From: Micropterix aruncella
Taxonomy: Eukaryota; Arthropoda; Insecta; Lepidoptera; Micropterigidae
Length of the DNA: 64,000 nt
Assembly: GCA_944548615.1 (NCBI GenBank)
Contig: OX155951.1
Location: 17,298,718 to 17,362,717, forward strand
Direction: 5' to 3'
The position numbers and the translations under genes were made by a program. Positions 35,467-46,308 of the stretch are shown here, in pieces (the first letter of the stretch is position 1; every line of letters starts with the position of its first letter). A model generated the notes under the pieces. That model ran no database searches. It was not told the origin of the DNA and worked only from the letters and a program-made list of their open reading frames with translations.

Positions 35467-35598
35467 TGTAAGTTACTGTCTAAGGCACTGTCAAAGAATT
35501 TTTTTTAACAAAAAGGGGGTCGCGAACCTAAAAGGGGTTGAAAACCCCTGTTGTATAGGATAACTGACGGTTTTTTTTAAAATCCTATGTAACTAAAT

Positions 35599-35621
35599 AA
35601 AAAAAAAAAAAAAAAAAAAAA
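35599..35621 (+). repeat. Poly(A) run
   Basis: Some 23 consecutive A. No retroposon body can be tied to it. Confidence 0.9.
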
Positions 35622-35869
35622 CTGCACCAAAATAGCAAACCGTGTGACAAAAAAAACTACATTTGGCGGATCAAGTGATAATTTTTAACGATTTGTGTAG
35701 CATGTCTTATTCTTTTGGTTTTGAACGAAATTACATTTTTCATCCCGTTTCGGATGAGCTGCATGGCTAAGATACTAGTCTTCATCCTATTTTAATATAA
35801 GGATATATTATTTATGCCACTATCAGAATTTTGTTTTATTATACCTGCCTATGAGTAGGAGTGTTAATA

Positions 35870-35935
35870 CTGGGTACTACTCCCGCTACGCCGCTACGAG
35901 AACGCTACGACGGAGCTACGTTGCTACGATCTAGA
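35870..35935 (+). repeat. Short repeats of GCTACG
   Basis: GCTACG recurs seven times within 60 bp with short, irregular spacers. Confidence 0.7.
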
Positions 35936-36360
35936 CTGAGAAAAATATTGAATTGATTCTTAAATTACTATATATTATTACGGTCTTATGCAGATTAACG
36001 ATGTTTCAATTGTAATTTTATTGAATTACAAGGAATTTTGTTGAAACTCTTTTACTCGATTACATGTGTCAAAATTTTCCGTACGGTTAATACGGAAATA
36101 ACAGGGTACTATAGTGTTAACATGATTCATGTGTCCGACTATATCCGTAGGTATCCTACTACAGGTTGTCATGTTAGAAGCGAGATCGCAAGGTCGCGAC
36201 GTAATGAAATAACATTATGTTTCCACATTACGGCGCGGTAACTACCGTCTCACCAGCACCGTTACGCGTCATGTTAATTAATACATATGGACCACAGTCC
36301 GATCTATATACGTAATTCTTGTTGAAACATTCGTATTTCTGTGTATTACATCGTTATATT
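35936..36360 (+). repeat. Repeat module C, copy 2
   Basis: Homologous throughout to 32,040-32,460, with an extra ~20-bp duplication near 36,005-36,030. The 67-codon frame is not kept in the other copy. Confidence 0.85.
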
Positions 36361-36530
36361 TTTATCAGTGTCATTTATTATAATTGTATATTTTTATCAG
36401 TGTCAATTATTATAAAATAACAGAACATTTAACATGTACTGTTATTTTATAATAATTGATATGTAAGTAATGTATTTATACTAATTGAAACGTATTATAT
36501 TTAAAAAGTAAACATTTAATTAAATAGTAA
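36361..36530. repeat. Small inverted/direct repeats between modules C and B
   Basis: TTTTTATCAGTGTCA occurs twice about 40 bp apart. AATTATTATAAAATAACAG is mirrored by CTGTTATTTTATAATAATT around an AACATTTAACATGTA centre. Confidence 0.8.
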
Positions 36531-36940
36531 ACCAGTAAATATATTAAAAAAAATAAAAACACGATTGCCGTTACAGAAGGTGGACTATTATATTTATAAT
36601 TATTTTTATTACGTTTTTTTGTGAAATATTTGTGGTTTAAGTTTTTATTCATATAGATACATATATATTTACGGAATATACTCAAGCAGACCTTTCAATT
36701 GACAGTAAACACGATACATTTATGTTAATTTGTTTATTAATTTAGACAGCCACTTACTTGATATTTGGACAGTTGAGGAACGCTATGACAATTGAGATGA
36801 CATAACGATTCTAACAATACTACACACTTCTAAATCGGTTCAAGCGTTTAGAAGTTATGGTAAAATAAAGAATCGAAAACATACATAGATGAACCGTGAA
36901 CACATTACAATCCTTTCTTGTTGGGCGTCGTGTAAAAAAC
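36531..36940 (-). repeat. Repeat module B, linked to module C, copy 2
   Basis: It follows the same order as 32,640-33,085 and ends in CCTTTCTTGTTGGGCGTCGT. Confidence 0.85.
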
Positions 36941-37569
36941 ACTAAGTAGTTGCTTAAAAATGAAATATTTATAAATACCACTTTACAACATGGAACACCG
37001 CAAAATTACTCGCTAAACACAGATATACATACCTCAGTTCAAATACCTACCTGTTATAAAATTGCACATCTAGACAAAGATTGCATTTTTCTTGTTAGAT
37101 ATGTGATGGGCATGCTCATATGGAATGTGTAATTATTGTCAATTTTATAATTTATTTATTTAGCATAGAGAATGTATGATAAAATGAGCACGTGTTTTTG
37201 AAATAAATAAATTAAAAAAAATTACATATTTAAATATTATAATTATTTTGAACTTTTATTTTTTTATTTTTTTTGTAACCTAATGTACGTTGAAAGAATG
37301 GCAGCTATCAAGAAACTATCATCTCACGACTTGACGACAAATGAAAAAACAAAGATTTGCATAAAATGGAAAATTATGTATGTATACAGGAGTAATGCGG
37401 GAAAAGACTGTTTTATTACAGTATTTTTATTTATATTTTATAAATTTTAAGGTAAACACGAATTACACCATTATAACGACTGTTTAACTCTTAGCTAGCC
37501 TTGGGAATGAAACTCACGACGGTATGTTTTCAACCCTCGAAAATTTCTTTGTAAGTGGTATTAATGCAG
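36941..37569. other. No recognised element
   Basis: AT-rich, with T-rich low complexity near 37,255-37,275. Confidence 0.4.
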
Positions 37570-38284
37570 TAGGGCGGTGTCGACTACAACGGGCTAACCC
37601 GTCACCCCAGGCTGATACAACGATATGGATCGTTCTTTCAGCCGTGGGATGAGAGAAGAAGACTTGGGGACAAGACAATCTACTGTCCAGTTCACCAGCA
37701 ATTAGAGACCGACGCCTTACGGCGAGGCACAGGGAAAGGTACCCAGCGGGCAGCCTCACCCCCTAACTACCAGTTTTGGCAGGATATCTCCGTCTGGAAT
37801 AAAACTTCAGGATACCTCTATCATCCCGACTGGTTACGGGTCCAAAGTCGCTTACGCGACCTCTTACTGTTGTATTACAGCGGTAATTCAGTGTGAATTT
37901 ATCGCGGCCCTGGGCGTTTCTTGCCCTAATGCCACACAGGATCGAGTGGCCCAAGGTCATTTCAAGAGTGGCGTGACAACAGGTCAACATCCACCCCCGC
38001 CGCTTAGGAAACAGTGTCTTTCCATAGTTTCCAGACCCCATCAGAAATTAGTCAGAATGTACAGCCGATTGGCTTCGCCGACCGGTGCGCAAACCGTCCA
38101 GTGGCGCCTGGAGGCAAGCCCTTCGGGAGAAACCAGTCCACCAGCTCTGAGGCCTGAGACACGGGAGTCTTACCCGGGGTAGCCTTCCACTCGAAGAGGC
38201 TTCTGAATAGGAGCTGAATCGTGAGTTGAGCCGATACGGGATCAAAATGGATCTTGTGGCCCAAGCTGCACGAAACCGTTCACT
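37570..38284 (-). mobile_element. Fam-G retroposon-like element, copy B, full length
   Basis: The two ends are TAGGGCGGTGTCGACTAC and AAGCTGCACGAAACCG as read on the plus strand, the same as in copies at 53,325 and 62,230. Internal landmarks in order are GGCGAGGCACMGGGAAAGGT, AGTCGCTTACGCG, TTACAGCGGTAATTCA, CATTTCAAGAGTGGC, CGGTGCGCAAACCGTCCAGT and CTGAGGCCTGAGAC. No clear target duplication is seen here. Minus is chosen as sense from the family truncation pattern. Overlapping frames of 65-92 codons cover both strands and show no known domain. Confidence 0.7.
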
Positions 38285-39054
38285 ATCTAAAGTGGTGAAC
38301 GCGTATTAGTTCACGCATACTAATGTATAATAATGACTTATTCAATGAAGGCAATTTTCTTCGCATATAATTATATAATTGCATAAATACGGACATTTAT
38401 GTTATTTTTTATGCCCGCGAGTTGTCGGAACGGAAAAACCATCGATTGGTAGTATTAACATTCCAGCGGTTAAAGGTCGGTTTTGTATATTTTAATAGAA
38501 ATTATTTGAACCTATGTATAAAAACTCACGTATCCCTCTTTTCCGTCGCTTTTAGTCGACTTTTACTTCGGCTAGTATAATTATAAATAACGAAGCTCAT
38601 TATGCATTCACATATTTATCACAAAAGTGGTCAGATAAACCGCGGAGATTATGTTGCTTCTCGTTTCCTCATTATTCACGCCCGCCGCGGTGTACGCTTA
38701 TCCGGTTTTTTCAGAAATTCTGTACGCGAAACGTTCCCTTTGAATAATTTACAAATGGAGTGTATTGTTTTGAAGCGGAATGGTCGATTGCGGTCCGCGC
38801 GCACCCGATGAAATCGAATTAGTATGCCGCCTGCCAGCCTTTGGCCCTTTCATAATAAAATCGGAATTTGTTGCGGTGAATACCAATTCGTGAAAAATAC
38901 CCTTTTGCACAGAACCGACACGGCAAATATACTTCATACTTTTTTATGTCTGCGTGACGCGTCATCGAGGCAGTCTCGAGCGTAGATTTTTGCCTACGCT
39001 GCTATCACTGTGTGGATTATTGTGATTCGGTAGACACCGTATCACCCTTACGTA
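38285..39054. other. No recognised element
   Basis: Starts with an inverted word pair at the Fam-G end (CGTTCACTATC, AAAGTGGTGAACGCG). The remainder is AT-rich with frames of 62-69 codons and no domain. Confidence 0.4.
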
Positions 39055-39334
39055 AGGCAGAGGACCGCGCAAGCGACCTCGAACTCATAAGCAGTCGGGA
39101 GAATGGAGTAATCTGGTTTTTACTGGAAGTAAGGGCGCGACTGTCGGTTCACTGGGTGTCAATCACCTGGTTATCTCGCGGTAAAGCGTTGGTTTCTTAC
39201 GGGCATGTGGCGTAACTAGACGGTGGACTGTTTTGTCCACCGTCTTCTGAGCTTACCTCACGGTAGGCAGAATGATCTAATATCGTTAACACTTCCTGAG
39301 GTGACCCGTTCGCCCGTTGTAATTGGCAACTCTA
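39055..39334 (-). mobile_element. Fam-G element, truncated copy F
   Basis: It matches only the half that ends (minus strand, as the complement) at the GTTGTAATTGGCAACTC end: AGCGACCTCGAACTCATAAG, GTAAGGGCG, TTCTTACGGGCATG, TAGACGGTGGACTGTT and TGACCCGTTCGCCCGTTGT. The GGCCCAAGCTGCACG half is missing. Confidence 0.75.
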
Positions 39335-40154
39335 ATTGTGTTGATTATTGTATTTCTTTAGGTTCATAAGTCGTCTGGGCCAGCAGCACACGTGTGATTT
39401 TCAGCCTGGGTTTCTTCCCCTGGGACGCCGTTTGGAAGAAGTTACGTGGCAACTTGGTTTGCAGTCACTTCGCTGTAGTTCTGGGGGGCCGCTGTAGGGT
39501 CTCCGTTCAGGTTCTTCAGGTCCTACATGCTCTCCTGCTGCTCTGATGAATATATAGGCCTTATATCATGTCGTGCCATTTCTTCTCCCTCTTCCCTATG
39601 ATGGCATTGAGCAACTAGTGTCTTGTTGCAAAGGTTTCTTCAGAGAAAGGGTCAAAGCCGTAAGAACTGTCTGTACTCGTGTAAAATGGGGATAGATTTT
39701 CTGCTCAAGCCAAAAACGTACTCACTGTAATTTAATTGTGATTAAATTTAGTGACTGTCGACTTAAGGGCTGGAGATCACGCTAACCGCGCGGTTTTCAT
39801 CTTTGTATAAGAATGTCCCGCAGCGGTTCGTCGATATGTTGATGCTTGCGTCAGCTACAAGTGGTATGCGTCAGGTTGGAGGTATACAGCGTGATGCTTT
39901 GTCACGTGCTATTACGTCCATAATTTCGATGATGGAGTTGCCTCCTCTTGCTCATGGAAGGACTTGGCAAGGAATGTGACACATGATGACGTGGAGGAAT
40001 CCTAATGCAAAATCTTGCGCAGGCATTTTGCATCCTCTAGTCTAGAGTCTCCGCCCAGACTTCCTATACAAAAAGTAACCATAGTCCATTATAGAAATAA
40101 AGGATTTCGATTAAAATTGGTATTTATTTTGTTTAAATAGATTTTTCTCATTTT
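39335..40154. other. No recognised element
   Basis: Moderate GC. A plus-strand stretch at about 39,790-39,980 stays open (RFVDMLMLASATSGMRQVGG then IQRDALSRAITSIISMME) but starts and ends without signals and I cannot assign it. Confidence 0.3.
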
Positions 40155-40460
40155 ACTTTCCTGCCAAGGAAAGTATTCTGGACGCACTTCTGGATATCTG
40201 TCTGTCTGTCTGTCAGTCTGTCTATCTGTCTGCCTGCATTCCTCCACGATAGAGCCCAAACGCTTTGGCTCCGATTGAGCTGAAATTTGGTATGCAGGCA
40301 TCATTTGGTCATGGCAAGAGTTGAAAAGATTGTGGTTGAAATTGGTGAACCGGGCACCCAGGGGGTGCGCTAGTCATACTTTTATCTCGAAATATTGGAC
40401 TTAGATACTTGAAATTCGGTACACAGGTGCCTCGTTATGCCCGAAATCACATTGTGAAAT
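40155..40460 (+). repeat. Fam-Q dispersed repeat, copy 2, with (TCTG)n
   Basis: It begins with TTTACTTTCCTGCCAAGGAAAGT and a (TCTG)n run (40,197-40,232), then the Fam-Q core (GATTGAGCTGAAATTTGG, ATGCAGGCATCATTTGGTCA, ATTGGACTTAGATACTTGAA). Confidence 0.75.
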
Positions 40461-41348
40461 TTTGGTTCTATATATTAAAGTTATAATATTTTAAGTAGTA
40501 TGTAGTCGTAAATATATTATGTAAATATAAATAATCGTCATTTTATAGTCGTAAATATTTAAAGTCTGCCATACAATAATTATTTAGTAAGGCCCCTAAA
40601 ATTGGTAACGCTTGCGATGAGCCTAAAATTGGTAACGAATTCGAAGGCTCACGGAGATCCGCGTTTGGAATTTGTTTTTGTAAATTGAATGAGTTGACGC
40701 TCGGTCGAATGTCAAATTTTCATTGCTTTGCGTCGCATATTAAAAGAAATTTTCGCCAGTGACTTTATTTGTCAAATAAATATTCAGATGAAATAAGTCC
40801 ATAGCTACTTGGGGTGATACAATCGATGTTTTATTTTATCAACCTATACCATTTGTACCTAAAATATTTGTAATTATATCGCATATTTTGATTATGCAAT
40901 AGGATTTTTATGATGGCACCATTAAACGAATTTAAATAATTGGATATTTGAAATTTTACTCATAATATTATTCAAAATCGCTACAGTTTACTTCGAAGAG
41001 AAGAAATAATGCGACCATTATCTCGTCTCAGGCCAGTATCTGTATAAATCAAGACGCGTGCTCCACTGGGAACTCCCAAAGCAATTTCAAGAATACCAAC
41101 TCACTAAACGTATATTGCGTCTTCGCTCCTTTGTTTACATTTAAAGGACGAGTTTGCCATCTGTGTGCGTACAGAGTAATAAATCAAGGAAAACGATCAC
41201 CGATAAAAAAACGATTTAGGTTACGGTTTCATACATGAATTATTTAAAGACTTCAAGTACTACCACCAATAAGACGATTTTGTGCCAAAATCTCGCTGCT
41301 ACAGACCCACTTGAGCCATCATATAGGAATAACGTAAACACGTTTTTA
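40461..41348. other. No recognised element
   Basis: AT-rich. The direct repeat CTAAAATTGGTAACG occurs twice near 40,594-40,640. Confidence 0.4.
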
Positions 41349-41349
41349 T

Positions 41350-42560
41350 ATTAGGACCTTGCATTGAAAACTTCGATTTCCTAAGAAATACCGTAACTTA
41401 TATTTCTAGGTTTTACCAAATTGCAAAATAATTTATGTCAAACTGCCTTAATTAGGCTTCAATTACCAGTCTGTGTCATTTCGTTGAAGTGTCAACAACA
41501 GTAATTTTGTTAGCTTCGAAGATGTCGAAATTTGGGCCGACAAAACGTCATTTGCGGGAAGCAATGCTTTTTTGCTTTCATCTTAAGAAAACTGCCGCGG
41601 AATGTCATCGATTGCTACTGGAGGCTTACGGGGAATTTACTCCGAGAAAGGACTGTTGAGACTTGGTTTCTCCGATTCAAAAAAGGGTGATTTCGACGTG
41701 CAAGACAAAGAGCGCCCAGGCCAGGAGCAAAAATTTGAAGAAGCCGAATTGGAGTCCATACTTCATGAAGATTCGAGTCTGACGCTAAAAAAGATAAGTG
41801 AAGTGCTTAATGTTCATCCCTCAACCGTTTCGAGGCGTTTAAAATCTATGGGAGTCATTCAAAAGGAAAGGCATTGTGTTTCTTACAAGTTGAAGCCATG
41901 AGACATCGAACGACGTTTCATGACTTGTGAAATGCTCCTTCGCCGTCAAAAAAGAAAAGGTTTTCTCCACCGAATAATCACCGGCGACGAAAAGTGGATC
42001 TTTCACGAGAACCCCAAACTCAAAAAATATCGCTCGTACCCCGGTGAATCACTTCCATCGACCTCAACACCCACGCCGAAGAGAGAATCCACGGATCCAA
42101 GGTAATGCTTTGCATTTGGTGGGACCAAAAGGGTGTCATCTATTACGAGTTGCTGAAACCCGGAGAAACCATCACGGGCGATCGTTATAGAGCTCAGCTC
42201 AAGAATTTGAGCGATGCTGTGAAGATTAAACGGCCGGAATACGCTAAAAAGCCCGACAAGGTAATTTTCCAGCATGACCATGCTCGACAACACGTCGCGA
42301 TGCAGGTCAAGAACTTCCTGGAAACGCTTCGCTGGGACATCTTACCTCACCCGCCGTACTCCCCAGATATTGCGCCATCCGACTACTATTTGTTCCGGTC
42401 AATGGCCCATGGCCTTTCCTAGCAGCGCTTCCGGTCTTTCGAGGATATTGAAAATGGCTGGATTCGTGATTAGCCTACAAGGACGAAGACTTCTTCCGCC
42501 GGGTAATCTGTCTCTTGCCAGAAAGATGGGAGTATCTATGTAAAAGCAATATATGACAAA
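41350..42560 (+). mobile_element. mariner element, decayed
   Basis: A likely left terminus, TTAGGACCTTGCATTGAAAA, follows TA. It is followed by ~170 bp of 5' leader and a broken transposase gene (41,522-42,550). No matching right terminal repeat is found, so the right end is placed where coding homology fades. Confidence 0.75.
41522..42545 (+). pseudogene. mariner transposase pseudogene (DD34D type)
   Basis: Starts MSKFGPTKRHLREAMLFCFH and LKKTAAECHRLLLEAYGE (helix-turn-helix), then changes frame twice (about 41,630 and 41,684). It continues GDFDVQDKERPGQEQKF, the second helix-turn-helix (LKKISEVLNVHPSTVSRRLK), a stop where KPRD is expected, and FLHRIITGDEKWIFHENP (first Asp). After a frame change near 42,100 come CIWWDQKGVIYYELLKPGE, FQHDHARQHVA (second Asp) and PHPPYSPDIAPSDYYLFRSM (third Asp, 34 residues on). 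TAG at 42,420 ends it, with the usual C-terminus traceable in broken frames. The WVPHEL block reads CVSYKLK. All three catalytic Asp are kept, but two stops and three frameshifts make it inactive. In length and motifs it fits mauritiana/mellifera-like mariners. Confidence 0.9.
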
Positions 42561-42675
42561 AACATCAGCTTTAAAGAGGACTATTAAAAAAAACGACAGC
42601 ATATATCGAACTTTTATATTTAAGCTCCAATAACTGCTTTTATGTCTCAAAAAAGTTAGAGAAATAAGTAGGCAG

Positions 42676-42722
42676 TGTTTGTTAAAGACTAATATCTTCA
42701 ACATTAGTCTTCAATAAACACT
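42676..42722. repeat. Imperfect hairpin downstream of mariner
   Basis: GTGTTT-AAGACTAAT pairs with ATTAGTCTT-AAACAC around ATCTTCAAC. Confidence 0.75.
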
Positions 42723-42844
42723 AAATAAGAATCCTTATCAAAATAAATTAATTGATTATTACGGGTGTTAATTAGAGATAAAATAGGCCATTTACTGTGA
42801 GTGTTTAGGTAGTATAGTTATAGGGATACCATGAAATTAGAAAA

Positions 42845-43349
42845 CTCGTGGCGAGGAACAAGACGCGTACGTATGGGATTTTGCTCTGGGGCCGCGCAGC
42901 CGATATGCAAACGATATTTACTTTGCAGAAAAGAGCCATACGATCCATTTATTGTTTAAACTCCCGAGCATCGCTAAAAGAGAAATTTAAAGAGATCAAT
43001 ATTCTGACGGTTTATAGTCAGTATATATTCGATAACATACTGTATGTTCATAAAAACTTGCTCAGGTTCCGTAGGTTGGGTGACATTCACAATAGGAACA
43101 CCAGGTTCAAAAATAAACTAGCCATTACGGGCTCTAGGTTAGCAAAAGTGAGTAAATCTTTCATTGGAGACAGTGTTCGCTTTTATAACACTTTGCCTGA
43201 GGAACTAACCGTTTTACCAGACACTAAATTTAGAAAAGTTGTTAAAGATACTTTGTGCTCTAAAGGCTATTATAAAATTGAAGATTTTTTAAGCGATACA
43301 TTGGTCTGGTCAAGTCGTTTTTTTGTAACATAGCTATGAAAACCATTTG

Positions 43350-43380
<31 letters not shown>

Positions 43381-43525
43381 CTATTACTTAAAGCCATTGA
43401 TTATATAGCGTAGTAATCAATGGCATAAATGTCTACAAGCAAGGCATAAATGTCTAGAAACATAAGACATTCGGAAAATACTGTAAGTCTACTTCGAATA
43501 AAAATCTATCTATCTGTCTACGTCT
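42845..43525 (+). mobile_element. LINE (CR1-like), 5'-truncated 3' end
   Basis: The C-terminal part of ORF2 (to 43,333) is followed by a 3' UTR with (ATT)n at 43,353-43,380, a TAATCAATGGCATAAATGTC region and a short TCTATCTATC tail at 43,505-43,520. The break at 42,845 is a normal 5' truncation. Confidence 0.8.
42848..43333 (+). pseudogene. LINE ORF2 C-terminal domain, open but truncated
   Basis: A 161-codon open frame reading TYGILLWGRAADMQTIFTLQ, KRAIRSIYCLNSRASLKEKF, YSQYIFDNILYVHKN, HNRNTRFKNKLAITG and FIGDSVRFYNTLPEEL, then stop. This is the typical post-palm region of CR1/jockey-group reverse-transcriptase proteins (YGI..WG, LQKRAIR, FYN.LP). No catalytic motif is present because the 5' part is missing. 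No internal stops, so it is younger than the other LINE relics. Confidence 0.85.
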
Positions 43526-43526
43526 A

Positions 43527-43670
43527 CGAGATAGGTAGCGTACATCTGAGGGGGGCGTCTTGCATTATACATTTAAAGGTAGCGCCTAAAAAGGCAAATA
43601 AACGCCACCCTACATAAATTAACAAATCAATTTGAAACTTTAAGCAAGCGAAGCCGCGGGCAACAGCTAG
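43527..43670 (+). mobile_element. Helitron-like 3' end, uninterrupted copy
   Basis: It runs from ACGTCTACGAGATAGGTAGC, AAGACG-type and AAAGGTAGCGCC words through AAACGCCACCCTA to AGCCGCGGGCAACAGCTAG, followed by T. CTAG|T fits a Helitron terminus. The inverse of this sequence, cut by an LTR, lies at 23,951-24,777. Confidence 0.55.
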
Positions 43671-44194
43671 TAAATAAATAAAAAAATACATTTGCCTTTA
43701 TAAAAAATAAGTCATGCGAAAATTAGAAATATGAAATATTTTTTCTTTGACTGAAATTGGTTTCATAATCTGTCATCGCCGTTATCTCAATTCGGGAGCA
43801 TCAACGAATGTAAAATTAAACGACCTATGAATCCTTAATTCCCAGCACGAAATCCCTTACGTAGCAACATGAAAAAGACCTGATTCAGAGTGGAGCAGGT
43901 CGGATGGTCGTTATTACACATACATTGGGATAACAGACCAGGCGATGAACGCTTAATGGTAGTCCGAGCGTCGTTCGTCGGTTAAAGGTGCCCAGTAAAT
44001 TTTACGAAACTAACCGTATCGCGCCCCCCCCCCCACTCCTTATTGTGTAATGTAAAGTTTCGCCTAGTGTAATTTTCCTTAACCACGTGCTAATTTTGAT
44101 ACCTGTGTTTTACACAGGTTAATCTGGCCTACATTTTAAAAGTAATTTCAGGAAATACACCTATCGCTAAATATCGTTTGGTTCTTGTGCTAAA
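43671..44194. other. No recognised element
   Basis: AT-rich, with a C run at 44,025-44,036. Confidence 0.4.
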
Positions 44195-44850
44195 AAAACA
44201 ATAGGATATGTCGCCCCAAGACTTTCCCGCCAAGTAGCCAGGAACGTATTTCATTTGAATATTCATTTCATAAATAAAGTCGATGAGCAGTTGGCGAAAA
44301 TTCCTATTAATATGCGACGAAACGCAATTAATATTTGAGTTTCGAACGCGCATCATCTCATTCAATCTAAAAATCAAATTGCAAACGCAGGTTACCGTGA
44401 GCTTTCGAATTCGAAATTTGCACGAGCCACGCATCACAACCGTCGAAGCTTTTATGGGCCTTACTATTTATTTATTATATGGCGGACTTAAATATTATTT
44501 GTATTGCTTGTATATGAGATATTCCAACAAAAAAATAACAATGATTTCGGTCCAACAAGGCACCTGTGTATCGAATCTCAAGTCCAATAATTCGAGATTG
44601 AAGTATGAGTAGCGCGCCCTCTGGTCAACCGATTTCAACCACAATCTCTTCAAGTCTTGCCATGACCAAATGATGCCTGCATGCCAAATTTTAGCTCAAT
44701 CAGATGAAGCGAACACATACACACACACACAGATACTTCAGTCTGGAAATCGTATTAATCGTATCGGAGAGGGGGGGGGGTGGCCAAAATCCGTCTTCAT
44801 CTGAAATTTTTTTTAGCGCGTTCACAATACCTTTTTTGTCGGTTGGTGGG
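44195..44850 (-). repeat. Fam-Q dispersed repeat, long copy 3
   Basis: Homologous over its length to 54,815-55,570. Shared words include CGCCAAGTAGCCAGG, AAGTCGATGAGC, CGAACGCGC, CATCTCATTCAATYTAAAAA, GTATATGAGATATTCCA, AATGATGCCTGCATGC and GCGCGTTCACA. It ends GTCGGTTGGTGGGCCGGTAAAG, which is the intact counterpart of the site split by Fam-G copy H. The ORF-track-sized frames of 102-109 codons differ between the copies. Confidence 0.85.
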
Positions 44851-45339
44851 CCGGTAAAGTAAAAATGGAAAAAAAGCTATCAATTGCTCTTAAGATTTCA
44901 TCGCTAATGATATAAACAGTAGGGGCTAACATGCATGTGTTATATTTTTGTTATTATGTACACACTAGTAGTGTCGAATCAGAGGATGTGCTACCTCTGG
45001 GTCTATTCGCTCGCAATCTTTCAATCAATGGAAGGAAATATGTAGATCTGAAAGAGGCGGTCGGGCGCTTAAAAGCCGCGGGATCAAAGGGAATAATACG
45101 CTTATTCATATAAATAATTTATTCAATTCATATCAATATTAATCATAAAACTCATCTAGTCCTTTACAAGTTATATAAAAACACGACACATTCTGGTAAG
45201 AGGTCTAATAGACACGATATTGCTATTGCAAGCTACAACAGAAAATGTTTGAGAGCTCCTCGTTAGCCGCGGTGGCACACGAAATTGAACATTTGCTAAA
45301 CTAGCTGGGCTGTCTAGTCGATTGTACAAACGCTTATGA
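44851..45339. other. No recognised element
   Basis: AT-rich. A 60-codon plus frame (44,931-45,113) reads like a short coding relic (VEDVLPLGLFARNLSINGRK-like) but no family can be named. Confidence 0.3.
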
Positions 45340-45351
45340 AGACACGTTATA

Positions 45352-45807
45352 ACTAGAGTTGTCAACTACAGCGGGCGAGCCCGTCACCTCAGGAAGCCCG
45401 TCCTCTCCCTTACGAAGCAGTGAAACGGTGTGTACCGAATCTATCGCGGACCACGGCATCCTTTGCCCGGCTGTTCACCCAGGATCGGGTAGCCGATGGT
45501 CGTTTCACGAGTAGTCGCCGTAAGGTCCGCGACCACCCACGCTCTATAGGAAACAGTACTGCTTCCAGACTCCCCCAACTGTTAGTCAGAGTACACAGTC
45601 GATTGGCTTACACCGCACGGTGCGCAGACCGTCCAGGAGCGCCAGAAGGTTGACTCCTAGGGGAAACTAGCCCTAAGGCCAGAGTCCTACCTGGGCTCAC
45701 ACTTCATGCGTGGAGGCCGCCGGGTGGGTGTTGACCGTGACCATGTGACCAACCCTGAACAGAATGGGTCTTCGTGGCCAACTCACCAAGGGCCCGTTAG
45801 CTCCCGG
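45352..45807 (-). mobile_element. Fam-G element, copy G, internally deleted, 12-bp target duplication
   Basis: AGACACGTTATA at 45,340-45,351 and 45,808-45,819 encloses 456 bp. The left end GTTGTCAACTACAGCGGGCG joins directly, about 45 bp in, to the middle of the family (CGTCCTCTCCCTTACGAAGC), so some 170-200 bp found in copy A are missing. The remaining part is very close to copy A (GATCGGGTAGCCGATGGTCG). The right end is followed by a snap-back repeat of the element end and target. Confidence 0.8.
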
Positions 45808-45866
45808 AGACACGTTATATCAATAACGTGTCTCCGGTAGCTAACGGGAGACACGTTATATCAATA
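45790..45866. repeat. Hairpin and duplicated target at Fam-G copy G end
   Basis: GGGCCCGTTAGCTCCCGGAG and ACACGTT are followed, after ATATCAAT, by their inverse AACGTGTCTCCGG-TAGCTAACGGG. Then GGAGACACGTTATATCAATA appears a second time. Confidence 0.85.
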
Positions 45867-46308
45867 ATAGTCCTACGTGTTTTGAAGTCTACGAGGTTAA
45901 AGTTAGAAACCCGCGCTATATAACTTTTTAAAATATCCCTGAGGCCACATTTGCTCGACAGCATGCGAGTGAATGTCTTTTGGACTCGATCAGTTCTATC
46001 GCTGTGAACATTGTAAAGAGGATTCCAAATCCGTTATCCATACTCTAGAACCAATAAAATCAATGATGTATAGACAAATATTAGGAATTTAGGATGTCAA
46101 AATGGCTTCATGTCGAAATGGCTTCACAAAACTAAAAAGTGCTTACTTGCTTATTCGACAATCCTATTGAGGTGGCGATGGAATGAATACTTTCAACTAA
46201 TAGTTGTGAACTAATTATTAGTTAGTAAACCTAGACAGATAGATTATATTATATGTACAAACATCAACTAATATGAATGTGATATAGGTATGTATATGTA
46301 TCTATATA
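45867..46308. other. No recognised element
   Basis: Mixed sequence. AAAATGGCTTCATGTCG-type words repeat once near 46,100-46,125. Confidence 0.4.

Larger units (their letters stand above)
34809..35550. mobile_element. hAT element with SPIN/Charlie-like ends, carrying a nested SINE
   Basis: The left end CAGTGTTTTTCCATCAGTGG continues GTCGTGACCCCTTGGGGG. The right end inverted reads CAGGGGTTTTCAACCCCTTT then TAGGTTCGCGACCCCC. This is the CAG-GTTTTCAACC-GTGGGTCGCGACCCC pattern I know from SPIN and Charlie-type hAT transposons. The 8-bp flanks CTCTATAG and TTGTATAG agree at six positions and fit the hAT target consensus. Without the SINE it is about 450 bp, with no transposase, hence a MITE-type derivative. 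Confidence 0.75.

Noticed and set aside
42003..42293. 96-codon minus-strand frame
   Set aside because: Antisense to the mariner transposase pseudogene.
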